Assembly (NCBI GenBank): GCA_964386435.1
Contig: CAYLSV010000046.1
Span: 1 to 26,325, forward strand
From: CAYLSV01 sp964386435
GTDB taxonomy: Bacteria; Planctomycetota; Phycisphaerae; Tepidisphaerales; Tepidisphaeraceae
Direction: 5' to 3'
Length of the DNA: 26,325 nucleotides
Below the pieces are notes generated by a model. The model made no database searches. It saw nothing but the letters and a program-made list of their open reading frames with translations, and was not told the origin of the DNA. Positions 14,322-21,836 of this stretch are shown piece by piece. The translations under genes and the position numbers were made by a program. Every line of letters begins with the position of its first letter. The stretch's first letter is position 1.

Positions 14322-15437
14322 TCACGACACCAGCCCGCCGGCCAAGTCGCCGCCGGTCATGCCGCGGGCGGCGAGTTGGACGCTCTCGGGGTGGGTGGCC
14401 AGTTGCTGGGCGGTGGTGAGCGTGATCTTCTTCTGCTTGAGCAGTTCGGAGAGGTGCTGGTCGAACAATTGCATGCCCTGCTCGCGGTTGGCGATCACTT
14501 GGGCGAGGCCGGTCGGCTTGTTCTCGAGGATCAGCTTGCGGGTGATCGGCGACTGCCGCAGGATCTCGACCGCCGCGACCCGGCCACGGCCGTCGGCGCG
14601 CGGGGCGAGGCGCTGGCTGATAATCGCCTGGAGGCTGCCGGCGAGCTGGCCGAGCAGCATCTCGCGCTGGTCGATTGGCAAGAGCGCGACGAGCCGTTGC
14701 AGGGTCTGGCTGGCGGTGGTCGTGTGGACGGTGCTGAACACCGTGTGCCCGGTGTCGGCGGCCTGCAGCGCGGTGGCGAGGGTTTCGGAGTCGCGGAGTT
14801 CGCCCACGAGAATCACATCCGGGTCCTGCCGCACCGCCTCCCGCAAGCTGCCGAGAAAGCTGACGGCGTCGTGGCCGATCTCCCGCTGGGCGATCAGGCT
14901 CTGGCGATTCTTGTGGACGTACTCGACCGGGTCCTCGATGGTGATGATCCGCAGCGGCCGGCGTTCGTTCTGGTGGCGGATCATCGCGGCCAGCGTCGTC
15001 GTCTTGCCGCTGCCGGTGGTGCCGGTGACAAGGACCAAGCCCCGCGGCACCTCGGCGATCTGCTGCAACACCGGCGGCAGGCCCAGCTCGTCCAGCGTCG
15101 GCGGCTCGGGCGGGATCGCCCGCGCGGCCATGGCCAGGTGATCCATCTCGTAGAACGTCGCCACCCGGAACCGCCCCAGGCCCGGCCGGTCCAGCGCGAA
15201 GTCGGCCGCCCGCTTCTCCGCCAGCCGCTCCAGCGACAGCTTCGGGGCGGCCCCGTCGATGAAGCCTTTGACCTGCTCCGGCTTCAGCGCCGGCAAACTT
15301 AGCGGCCGCAGCGTGCCGTCGATCCGCAGCGTCGGCGGGGCCCCGACCTGCAAGTGCAAGTCGCTGGCCTTGTGCGTCACCACGGCCTCGAGCAACGCGT
15401 CGAGCGTGATCGGTCCGTCAAACGTCGGCGTAGTCAT
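14322..15437 (-). CDS. pilT: PilT-family twitching/retraction ATPase
   Basis: The 371-aa product is a hexameric secretion ATPase of the PilT class, which powers retraction of type IV pili at the inner membrane. It has an N-terminal domain with ASDLHLQVGAPPTLRIDG, Walker A GTTGSGKTTTL (139-149), the Asp box IITIEDPVEYVHKNRQS, Walker B DPDVILVGELRDSET (206-219) and the His box TGHTVFSTVHTTTAS. The AIRNLIRE-like C-terminal motif of PilT appears changed (SPITRKLILENKPTGL). The ATG at 15437 is preferred over the in-frame TTG at 15443 because AAAGG lies 6 nt upstream. No other pilus gene is in the window. Confidence 0.93.
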   Translation of the reverse strand: MTTPTFDGPITLDALLEAVVTHKASDLHLQVGAPPTLRIDGTLRPLSLPALKPEQVKGFIDGAAPKLSLERLAEKRAADFALDRPGLGRFRVATFYEMDHLAMAARAIPPEPPTLDELGLPPVLQQIAEVPRGLVLVTGTTGSGKTTTLAAMIRHQNERRPLRIITIEDPVEYVHKNRQSLIAQREIGHDAVSFLGSLREAVRQDPDVILVGELRDSETLATALQAADTGHTVFSTVHTTTASQTLQRLVALLPIDQREMLLGQLAGSLQAIISQRLAPRADGRGRVAAVEILRQSPITRKLILENKPTGLAQVIANREQGMQLFDQHLSELLKQKKITLTTAQQLATHPESVQLAARGMTGGDLAGGLVS

Positions 15438-15443
15438 CGGCAA

Positions 15444-15448
15444 CCTTT
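15444..15448 (-). promoter_or_regulatory. Ribosome binding site AAAGG of pilT
   Basis: AAAGG on the minus strand lies 6 nt before the ATG at 15437 and fixes that start over the TTG two codons upstream. Confidence 0.55.
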
Positions 15449-15467
15449 CGGGTCAGAAGTGACTCGG

Positions 15468-15473
15468 ATCGTA
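15468..15473 (-). promoter_or_regulatory. -10 element TACGAT upstream of pilT
   Basis: TACGAT on the minus strand would start transcription about 24 nt before the ATG, giving a short leader that includes AAAGG. No clear -35. Confidence 0.4.
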
Positions 15474-15525
15474 CAGCAACTTGCGTCCGGCAACATGCGA
15501 CAGACCACGCCGCCCCGCCGTCCTC

Positions 15526-15531
15526 TACACT
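15526..15531 (+). promoter_or_regulatory. -10 element TACACT, 9 nt before the RNase R gene
   Basis: TACACT is followed by nine bases and ATG 15541, close to a leaderless arrangement. Confidence 0.45.
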
Positions 15532-15540
15532 GCGGCCGTC

Positions 15541-17988
15541 ATGGCGCAAGACCCCATCGCCGAGCAGATCCTCGACCACGTCCAATCCGAAGGCTACACG
15601 CCCTCCCGCCCCCGGCAACTTGCCAAACGGCTCGGGCACGATGGCGACGCCAAGTACGGCACCTTCCGGGCGGCCCTGCGCGACCTGATGGACCACGGCC
15701 GCGTCGTTGCCGGCAGCGAGGGCAACGTGCTGATCCCGACCGACACCCGCGACGACGAGATGGTCGGCAGCTACCGCCACAACCCCCGCGGCTTCGGCTT
15801 CGTCGTGCCCAGCGATCCGGGGGCGCACGAAGACCTGTTCATCCCGCCGGGCCACAACATGGGCGCACTTTCGGGCGATGTGGTCCGCTGCCGCGTCTAC
15901 GCCCGCGGCAAAAAGGACGGCAAGGACATGTTCGACGGCGAGGTGCTGGAAATCCTCGAACGGACGCACACCCGCTTCGCCGGCACCCTCGCCCGCGCCA
16001 AGGCTGTGCCGGGGAGTAACCAGCGGGACACGTGGTACGTCGAGCCGGATGGCAACACGCTGACCGACCCGATCCTCACCCCCGACGCCGCCGGCCGGCA
16101 CATCAAGCCGGGCACGAAGGTCATCGTCGAGATCACGCAGTACCCCGAGGACAAAGAACCGGCCGTCGGCGTCATCACCGAAGTGCTGGGCGAGGCGGGC
16201 GACAAGGACGTGGATTTGCAGAGCGTGATCGTGCAGTTCAACTTGCCCGAGGACTTCCCGCAGCACGTCAAGGACGCGGCGAGCCGCGTGGTGAGCGAGT
16301 TTGACGCCGCCGACGAGAAAAGCCGCCGGCTGGATTTGACGGACGAGTTGATCGTCACGATCGACCCGCCGGACGCCAAGGACTACGACGACGCCATCAG
16401 CGTCACCCGCAACCAGGACGGCACGTGGGAGCTGGGCGTGCACATCGCCGACGTCTCCCACTTCGTCAAAACCGGCGGCCCGATCGACGAGGAGGCCAAG
16501 CAGCGGGGCAACTCCACCTACTTCCCCGGCCACGTCATCCCCATGCTGCCGGAGATTTTGTCCAACGGCGTCTGCTCGCTGCAGGCCGGCGTCGACCGGC
16601 TGGCCAAAAGCTGCTTCATCACCCTCGAGACCCGCAACGACGGCACCGCCCACCCGGTCGGCACCGCCTTCTCCAACAGCGTCCTGCACTCGGCCCAACG
16701 GTTCCGCTACATCGAGGCCCAGGCCATCATCGACGGCGACGACGTCATCCCCCACCCCGACGGCGACCGGACGGTTGACGATTACGACGAGGACGTCGTC
16801 CAACTGCTGCGCGACATGAACACGCTGGCCAAGCAGATCCAGAAACGCCGCAAGCAGCAGGGGCAGCTCAACCTCGATTTGCCGAGCATCAATTTGGTGC
16901 TCAACGACGAGGGCAAGGTCGTCGGCACCGAGGAAGAGGACGACGCCTACACCCACACGATCATCGAGATGTTCATGGTCGAGGCCAACGAGGCGGCGGC
17001 GCGGCTGTACGACCGGATGAACGTGCCGTACCTCCGCCGGACCCACCCCGGCCCCGACGGCGACGGCGAGGAGCGGCTGAAGAACTTCGTCGCCGTCGCC
17101 GGCCACAAGTTGCCGGCCGACATGGACCGCCAGGCGCTGCAGGGCTTGCTCGCCAAGATCAAGGGCCGGCCCGAGCAGTTCGCCATCAACTTCGCGATCT
17201 TGAAGAGCCTCAGCCGGGCCGAGTACAGCCCGAAGAAGATCGGCCACTTCGCCCTCGCCAGCGAGAACTACAGCCACTTCACCAGTCCGATCCGCCGCTA
17301 CGCCGACCTGACCGTCCACCGCCTGCTCGACGACTACTTCGACGCCATCCGCGCCGACTTCTCAAACGGACCCGTCCCGCCGCCCAAAACCGGCCACGAC
17401 CTGGCCGCGAAGCTGAAGGTGCCCACGCTCGACGACCTCGTGGAAATGGGCCGGCACATCAGCTTCACCGAACGCCGCAGCGAGAGCGCCGAGCGCGAGC
17501 TGCGGCAGGTGAAGGTGCTTCAACTGCTCGAAGACCACGTCGGTCAGGACTACGACGGCGTCGTCACCGGCATCGTCAACTTCGGTTTGTTCATCCAGAT
17601 CCAGGAGTACCTTGTGGAGGGCCTGGTCCGGTTCGACGAACTGCTCGACGATTGGTGGGACGTCGACCCCAAGCGCGGCCTCGTCAAGGGCCAGCGGACC
17701 GGCCGGACCATTCGCATCGGCGACGTCGTCCACGCCAAGATCGTCGGCGTCGACGTGCCCAAGCGGGAGCTGAGCCTCGCCGTCCTCGACGTCAAAACCC
17801 GAGGCGAAACCAGCCGCGACGAAAAGCACGCCGACAAAAAGCCCAAGCTCAACACTGGCAAGTTCGGCGACGACTTCAACGGCAGCCGCCGCACCGGCTC
17901 CGACAAACGCGCCGCCCGCAGCAAGTCCCGCGACAACCGCAAAGCCGACCACCGCGGCAAACGGGAGCGGGGGAAGAAAAAGAAGTAA
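15541..17988 (+). CDS. rnr: Ribonuclease R (RNB-family 3'-5' exoribonuclease)
   Basis: The 815-aa product degrades structured RNA in the cytoplasm. In order: a winged-helix N-terminus (IAEQILDHVQSEGYTPSRPR), cold-shock OB folds with GSYRHNPRGFGFVVPSD and HEDLFIPPGHNMGALSGD, and the RNB catalytic domain with DPPDAKDYDDA (275-285, Mg-binding aspartates). Next come GVHIADVSHFVK, NGVCSLQAGVDRLAKS, HFTSPIRRYADL, and a C-terminal S1 domain (YDGVVTGIVNFGLFIQIQEY, then VKGQRTGRTIRIGD). The last ~60 residues are Lys/Arg-rich, as in RNase R. The length is typical. ATG 15541 is used because the N-terminal helix-turn-helix begins there; the open frame further upstream is not conserved in character. Confidence 0.95.
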   Translation: MAQDPIAEQILDHVQSEGYTPSRPRQLAKRLGHDGDAKYGTFRAALRDLMDHGRVVAGSEGNVLIPTDTRDDEMVGSYRHNPRGFGFVVPSDPGAHEDLFIPPGHNMGALSGDVVRCRVYARGKKDGKDMFDGEVLEILERTHTRFAGTLARAKAVPGSNQRDTWYVEPDGNTLTDPILTPDAAGRHIKPGTKVIVEITQYPEDKEPAVGVITEVLGEAGDKDVDLQSVIVQFNLPEDFPQHVKDAASRVVSEFDAADEKSRRLDLTDELIVTIDPPDAKDYDDAISVTRNQDGTWELGVHIADVSHFVKTGGPIDEEAKQRGNSTYFPGHVIPMLPEILSNGVCSLQAGVDRLAKSCFITLETRNDGTAHPVGTAFSNSVLHSAQRFRYIEAQAIIDGDDVIPHPDGDRTVDDYDEDVVQLLRDMNTLAKQIQKRRKQQGQLNLDLPSINLVLNDEGKVVGTEEEDDAYTHTIIEMFMVEANEAAARLYDRMNVPYLRRTHPGPDGDGEERLKNFVAVAGHKLPADMDRQALQGLLAKIKGRPEQFAINFAILKSLSRAEYSPKKIGHFALASENYSHFTSPIRRYADLTVHRLLDDYFDAIRADFSNGPVPPPKTGHDLAAKLKVPTLDDLVEMGRHISFTERRSESAERELRQVKVLQLLEDHVGQDYDGVVTGIVNFGLFIQIQEYLVEGLVRFDELLDDWWDVDPKRGLVKGQRTGRTIRIGDVVHAKIVGVDVPKRELSLAVLDVKTRGETSRDEKHADKKPKLNTGKFGDDFNGSRRTGSDKRAARSKSRDNRKADHRGKRERGKKKK

Positions 17989-17997
17989 GCCGCCGAC

Positions 17998-20070
17998 TCA
18001 CCGTAGCGCGTCGCCGGGCATCATGTTCATGATCGACATCGGCACGTCGCCGGTGGGGAAGGCGATCACAAGCTGGTTGCCGTCGAACGCCCACACCAAA
18101 CGGCCGGCGGGGTCGAGCCAGAGTTGGTCCGGCGTCGTCAAATTCGGCACGCCGCGGGTGAAGATGCCGTCCTCGACGAGTTCGCCGTCGTCGTTGAGCC
18201 GCAACCGGACGACGCGGCCGGGTTCGTTGACGAGGGCGAGGCGCTTGGGCTCACCGGGCAGCTCGAAGACCCGCGGGTGGTCCAGCGTGCCGGTGGCGGC
18301 GTCGGGCAGGGTGTGAACCGTTTCGCCGTCATCGTTCACCACCCGCAGCTCGGTTTGGCCGCCGTACCAAGTTCCGCTGGGGCCGGTGCCGATGGCGTCC
18401 TCGGGCAGCGTCATCGGGCGGTGGAAGACGGCGTCCTCGGGGCGGGTGTCGTCGAGGACGGACCAGCCGGTTTCCTTCAGCGCCCAGGAGCCGCCGGCGG
18501 TCATCACCGGCCACCCGGCGAGGCTGCGGCCGACGGTGCCGCCCTCGACCGGCAGCGCCCACACCGGCATGTCCGGGTCCAGCAGCGGCAAGCGCGGGTC
18601 GATCACCAGCGTTGGTGACTGCGTGCCCTCGGTCTCCCGGAATAGCCAACGGCCGCGGGCGTCGATGCCGACGAAGACGCCGAAGCCGCGTCGCTCCGGC
18701 GGCAGCAGCTCGCGGAGGTGGTTGCCGTACCACCGCATCGGGCCGCGCATCTTCGTGCTCACGACCCACTCCGGCCCGACGGCGGCGAAGCGGTTGCTCG
18801 GGTCAGCGGAGTCGAGGCCGGCGGTCATGTGGAACGGCAGCCGGTCGATGCTCACGCCCGGCCGCACGCTGAGCCACGCCGGGATCATGTGCCGCTCGCC
18901 GGGCTGGCCGCGGTCGAGCGGCATCATCACGCCGTTGGGCAAGTGCAGCACCGCGCCGCCGTGGGCGAGCCGGCCGACGATCTTGATCGGCCCCGGCAGC
19001 ACCCGCATGTCACCCAACAGCGGCTGGCCGGTCGAGCGGAGCAGCGACCGAATCCGCACCCGCGCCTCCGGCGGCACCCGCGCCTGCAATTCCTCCAGCA
19101 CCGGCGCGGCCGCGGGCCCGAACTCCTGGAGCTGCCGGTACGCCGCGTTGCGCACCTCGGCCGACGGGTCGGCCATCGCCAGCGCCAGCCGCGTGAGCTC
19201 CGCCTCGTCCACCGGCTCGGCGGCGACGGCCGCGATGCTGCGGGTGGCCGCCTCGCCATTGTCGTCGAGCACGAGGTGCAGCGTGCTGCCGTCGCGCATC
19301 GGGATGAGCTGCACGATTGCCTCGGGGTTTTGCGTGACGGACCAGCCGGCCTCGGGCGACCACTGCGCGACGTCGCCCCCGCCGCGCCGCCAAGCGACGA
19401 AGCCGTCACCCTGCCGCAAAATCGCCGGCGGCGGCAGATCAGGCTGATCGCCGTCGAGCTCCAGCGCGTCAATGCCGAGCGAGCCTGGCCTCACCACCGC
19501 CACGCCGGACGCGAACGGCACCAGGTGAAAGTCGTTGAAGGCCACCGCGTCGGCGAATCGCAAATCGTGCGGAAACTCGATTGCCCCCAGCGGTCCGTCT
19601 GCGGCGTGCAGCGTGTATCCGTCCCCGGTCCGCTCGTACAGCAACGGCCGGAACACGCCCTCGTGCGGTTGCCAGAACACCCCGGCCACCTTGATCGGCA
19701 CGACGTGCAGCTGGCGATTCGCCGCACCGGCCAGCACCTCGCCCAGCGGCCGGGCGTTGGGCCGCGTCACCCAGAGGTCGCCCCGCGGGCACAGGTGCAG
19801 CGGCGTGTCGATGACGATCGAAGCCGCCTCCGGCACGTCCCGCAACCGCCCCGGCTCCAGCCCCTCGTACCCCGGCTCGATTGTCGCGGCAAGCTCAAGG
19901 AACGTCACCGGCTCAGCCTCGGCCTCCTCCACGGGCCGCGTCGCCGGCAACGTCGCCGGCAACGTCGCCGGCTCCTGCTCCGGCGTCGGCGGCACGGGCG
20001 GCTCCCGCCGGTCCTCGCAACCGAGCAGCACGACGGCACACAATCCGACCCAGCACAACGACTGCCGCAT
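17998..20070 (-). CDS. Large putative lipoprotein of unknown function
   Basis: The 690-aa product has a lipoprotein signal peptide: MRQSLCWVGLCAVVLLGC with lipobox LLGC and Cys18. A Pro/Glu/Thr-rich linker follows, including the repeat ATLPATLPATRP. The rest is mostly beta-rich with many W and G residues. One helical HEAT-like repeat (LALAMADPSAEVRNAAYRQL, QEFGPAAAPVLEEL) lies in the middle. Segments such as DPRVFELPGEPKRLALVNEP-like strings and LWLDPAGRLVWAFDGNQLV near the C-terminus suggest a beta-propeller-type fold, but I recognise no family. ATG 20070 is chosen; a GTG at 20076 in frame is possible. A -10-like TACCAT ends 6 nt upstream. It converges on rnr with a 9-bp gap. Confidence 0.75.
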   Translation of the reverse strand: MRQSLCWVGLCAVVLLGCEDRREPPVPPTPEQEPATLPATLPATRPVEEAEAEPVTFLELAATIEPGYEGLEPGRLRDVPEAASIVIDTPLHLCPRGDLWVTRPNARPLGEVLAGAANRQLHVVPIKVAGVFWQPHEGVFRPLLYERTGDGYTLHAADGPLGAIEFPHDLRFADAVAFNDFHLVPFASGVAVVRPGSLGIDALELDGDQPDLPPPAILRQGDGFVAWRRGGGDVAQWSPEAGWSVTQNPEAIVQLIPMRDGSTLHLVLDDNGEAATRSIAAVAAEPVDEAELTRLALAMADPSAEVRNAAYRQLQEFGPAAAPVLEELQARVPPEARVRIRSLLRSTGQPLLGDMRVLPGPIKIVGRLAHGGAVLHLPNGVMMPLDRGQPGERHMIPAWLSVRPGVSIDRLPFHMTAGLDSADPSNRFAAVGPEWVVSTKMRGPMRWYGNHLRELLPPERRGFGVFVGIDARGRWLFRETEGTQSPTLVIDPRLPLLDPDMPVWALPVEGGTVGRSLAGWPVMTAGGSWALKETGWSVLDDTRPEDAVFHRPMTLPEDAIGTGPSGTWYGGQTELRVVNDDGETVHTLPDAATGTLDHPRVFELPGEPKRLALVNEPGRVVRLRLNDDGELVEDGIFTRGVPNLTTPDQLWLDPAGRLVWAFDGNQLVIAFPTGDVPMSIMNMMPGDALR
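19939..19972 (+). repeat. 12-bp tandem repeat inside the lipoprotein gene
   Basis: CGTCGCCGGCAA is repeated 2.8 times and encodes the LPAT repeat in the linker after the lipidated Cys. The period is a multiple of three, so copy changes would alter linker length without frameshift. Confidence 0.75.
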
Positions 20071-20076
20071 GCCCAC

Positions 20077-20082
20077 ATGGTA
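20077..20082 (-). promoter_or_regulatory. -10 element TACCAT, 6 nt before the lipoprotein gene
   Basis: TACCAT on the minus strand is followed by GTGGGC and ATG 20070, a leaderless spacing. Confidence 0.5.
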
Positions 20083-20115
20083 TCAGGTTGACGTTGCACC
20101 GTGCTTTGCCCGACA

Positions 20116-20125
20116 NNNNNNNNNN
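20116..20125. other. Assembly gap of 10 N
   Basis: Ten unknown bases immediately precede the left arm of a family 2 inverted repeat; true size is unknown. Confidence 0.99.
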
Positions 20126-20179
20126 TAGTTGCGGTGCAACGCACCGCAGTCCGGACGGCGGTGCGTTGCACCGCAGCTA
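20126..20179. repeat. Palindromic repeat family 2, head-to-head pair c/d
   Basis: Arms 20126-20147 and 20158-20179 are complementary over 22 bp with one mismatch. Each arm contains its own hairpin (TGCGGTGC-AAC-GCACCGCA). The centre is AGTCCGGACG. The outer TAGTT/AGCTA ends and inner TCCGG match copies a and b. A partial copy, ACGTTGCACCG, lies across the gap near 20090. The element is between the ppx stop and the lipoprotein promoter. Confidence 0.82.
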
Positions 20180-20209
20180 CCTCACGCTCTCGAACTTCTC
20201 GGGCGACCC

Positions 20210-21781
20210 CTACCCCACGAACGCGATCGGGCGATGGAAGACGCGCTCGAAGAGGTCTGCCTTCTTCACCGCCGTCCAGACTTCCAGCTCGGCGTCGACA
20301 CGGGCATCGAGGGTGCAGGTGACTTCGTTCTTTTTCACCCGGCAGGCCAAGTCGTTGATCACCTCGGCGTGGCTGCGATCCAGCCCGTCGGCGACGCGGA
20401 GCAGGGCCGCGCCGACGTCGACCAAACGGCGCATCGGCTTGCTCAGCTCGCCGTAGGGGCGGTGGGTTTTGCTCGGCAGCGCCCGGCGGTGGTAGCGGGC
20501 AATGGCGGCCATCACGTGGATCTCCTCCTCGGTGAAGCCCTTGAGGCGGCCGTTCTCGATCAGGTACTGGCTGTGCTTGTGGTGCCGCTTTTTGCCGATG
20601 TGCCAGCCGATGTCGTGGAGCAGGGCGGCGTACTCGATCAATTCCCGCTCCAACCCGCCGAGCTTGTGCACGCTTTTCAGCTCGTCGAACAGCCGCAGTG
20701 TCAGGCGGGCGACCTGCTTGCTGTGACTCTTGTGCCAATCGCACTTGCGGGCGAGGTCCAGGACGCTCCGCCGCCGCGGGTCGGGCACCTCCCGCCGCAA
20801 CGCCATGCCCGGCCGGCGGCGCTCGACGTAATTGACCAGAATGCCCTCCCGCAGCGCGCTGCCGACGAGAAACAGCCGCGGGATGTCGAGCCGGTCGAAC
20901 AACTCGCGCACCAGCATGACCCCGGCGACGATCTGGTCGCGGCGTTGCTCGTCAAGGCCCTCCAGCTTGCCCCGCTGGTCGCGGCTGCTCTTGATGAGCT
21001 TTTTGGCGAGTTTCTCGAGGCTTTTGCGTTCGATGACGCCGACGACGCCGGGCGGGACGTCCTCGGGCAGTTCGTCACCGCAAAGGCCGCCGATGTTCGT
21101 GAGCGTGCCGCTGGTGCCGATGATGCGGGTGGGGCCGGCGCCGCGGATCTTCTCGACCAGCGGCGTGAGGATTTCGTCGTAATGGGCCAGCAGCTTCGCT
21201 TGGTCGGCGGGGTTGATCGGGTCGCTTTTGACGAACGTGCCGGTCATCCGGGCCGCCCCGAGCTTGCGGCTCTCGAGCAAATGGGCCTTCTGGGCGTCGC
21301 CGACGATGAACTCGACGCTGCCGCCGCCGATGTCGATGATCAGCGTCGGCTCGTCCAGCGGCGTGGCGTGGCGGACGCCCAGGTAGATCAGCCGGGCCTC
21401 CTCCGGGGCGTTGACGACCTTGATCCGCAGCTTCAGCTCCCGGCGGATGCGGTCGATCAAATCGCCGCCGTTGCTCGCCTCGCGGACGGCGCTGGTGGCA
21501 ATGCAGACGACCTTCTCCGCCCCGCGCAGGAGTGCCGCCCGCTGGAACCGGCCCAGCGTCAGGCTCGCCCGGTCCATCGCCTCCTTCGTCAGCCGCCGGC
21601 TGGGGAAGCTGATCCGCCCCAGGCCGACCGGTTCCTTGAGCCGCCACAGCGTGGTGAGCCCGCCGTCGGCGTCGGCTTGGGCGACGATCATGTGGACGCT
21701 GTTGCTGCCAATGTCCACCGCCGCCAGCCGCAGCGATTGCGGATCAACCACGGCATGGTTCACGGGGATCTGAGCAGCCAT
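20210..21781 (-). CDS. ppx: Exopolyphosphatase / pppGpp phosphatase with C-terminal HD domain
   Basis: The 523-aa product belongs to the Ppx/GppA family, which releases phosphate from polyphosphate or converts pppGpp to ppGpp. The actin-like ATPase fold shows AAVDIGSNSVHMIV (phosphate loop 1), CIATSAVREASNG (93-105), IIDIGGGSVEFIVG (148-161, phosphate loop 2) and IIGTSGTLTNIGGL. The C-terminal part is an HD-type domain with YAALLHDIGWHIGKKRHHKH (HD at 389-390). This domain order and length match two-domain Ppx enzymes. Polyphosphatase versus GppA activity cannot be told apart by eye. The ATG at 21781 is supported by a -10-like TAGACT 6 nt upstream. The ctp gene ends 55 bp upstream on the same strand. 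Confidence 0.93.
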   Translation of the reverse strand: MAAQIPVNHAVVDPQSLRLAAVDIGSNSVHMIVAQADADGGLTTLWRLKEPVGLGRISFPSRRLTKEAMDRASLTLGRFQRAALLRGAEKVVCIATSAVREASNGGDLIDRIRRELKLRIKVVNAPEEARLIYLGVRHATPLDEPTLIIDIGGGSVEFIVGDAQKAHLLESRKLGAARMTGTFVKSDPINPADQAKLLAHYDEILTPLVEKIRGAGPTRIIGTSGTLTNIGGLCGDELPEDVPPGVVGVIERKSLEKLAKKLIKSSRDQRGKLEGLDEQRRDQIVAGVMLVRELFDRLDIPRLFLVGSALREGILVNYVERRRPGMALRREVPDPRRRSVLDLARKCDWHKSHSKQVARLTLRLFDELKSVHKLGGLERELIEYAALLHDIGWHIGKKRHHKHSQYLIENGRLKGFTEEEIHVMAAIARYHRRALPSKTHRPYGELSKPMRRLVDVGAALLRVADGLDRSHAEVINDLACRVKKNEVTCTLDARVDAELEVWTAVKKADLFERVFHRPIAFVG

Positions 21782-21787
21782 GCCGGC

Positions 21788-21793
21788 AGTCTA
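21788..21793 (-). promoter_or_regulatory. -10 element TAGACT, 6 nt before ppx
   Basis: TAGACT on the minus strand is followed by GCCGGC and ATG 21781. It predicts an independent leaderless ppx transcript within the ctp-ppx gap. Confidence 0.5.
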
Positions 21794-21836
21794 CCTCAAG
21801 ATGCCGCAGGCCGCGGCGTCTTCAAGCGGACGCGTC

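Noticed and set aside
13956..15302. 448-codon plus-strand frame across the Nudix and pilT genes
   Set aside because: It is a shadow: it crosses the convergent junction and contains no recognisable domain.
15418..17319. 633-codon minus-strand open frame over rnr
   Set aside because: It is the antisense shadow of RNase R, a common effect of high third-position GC.
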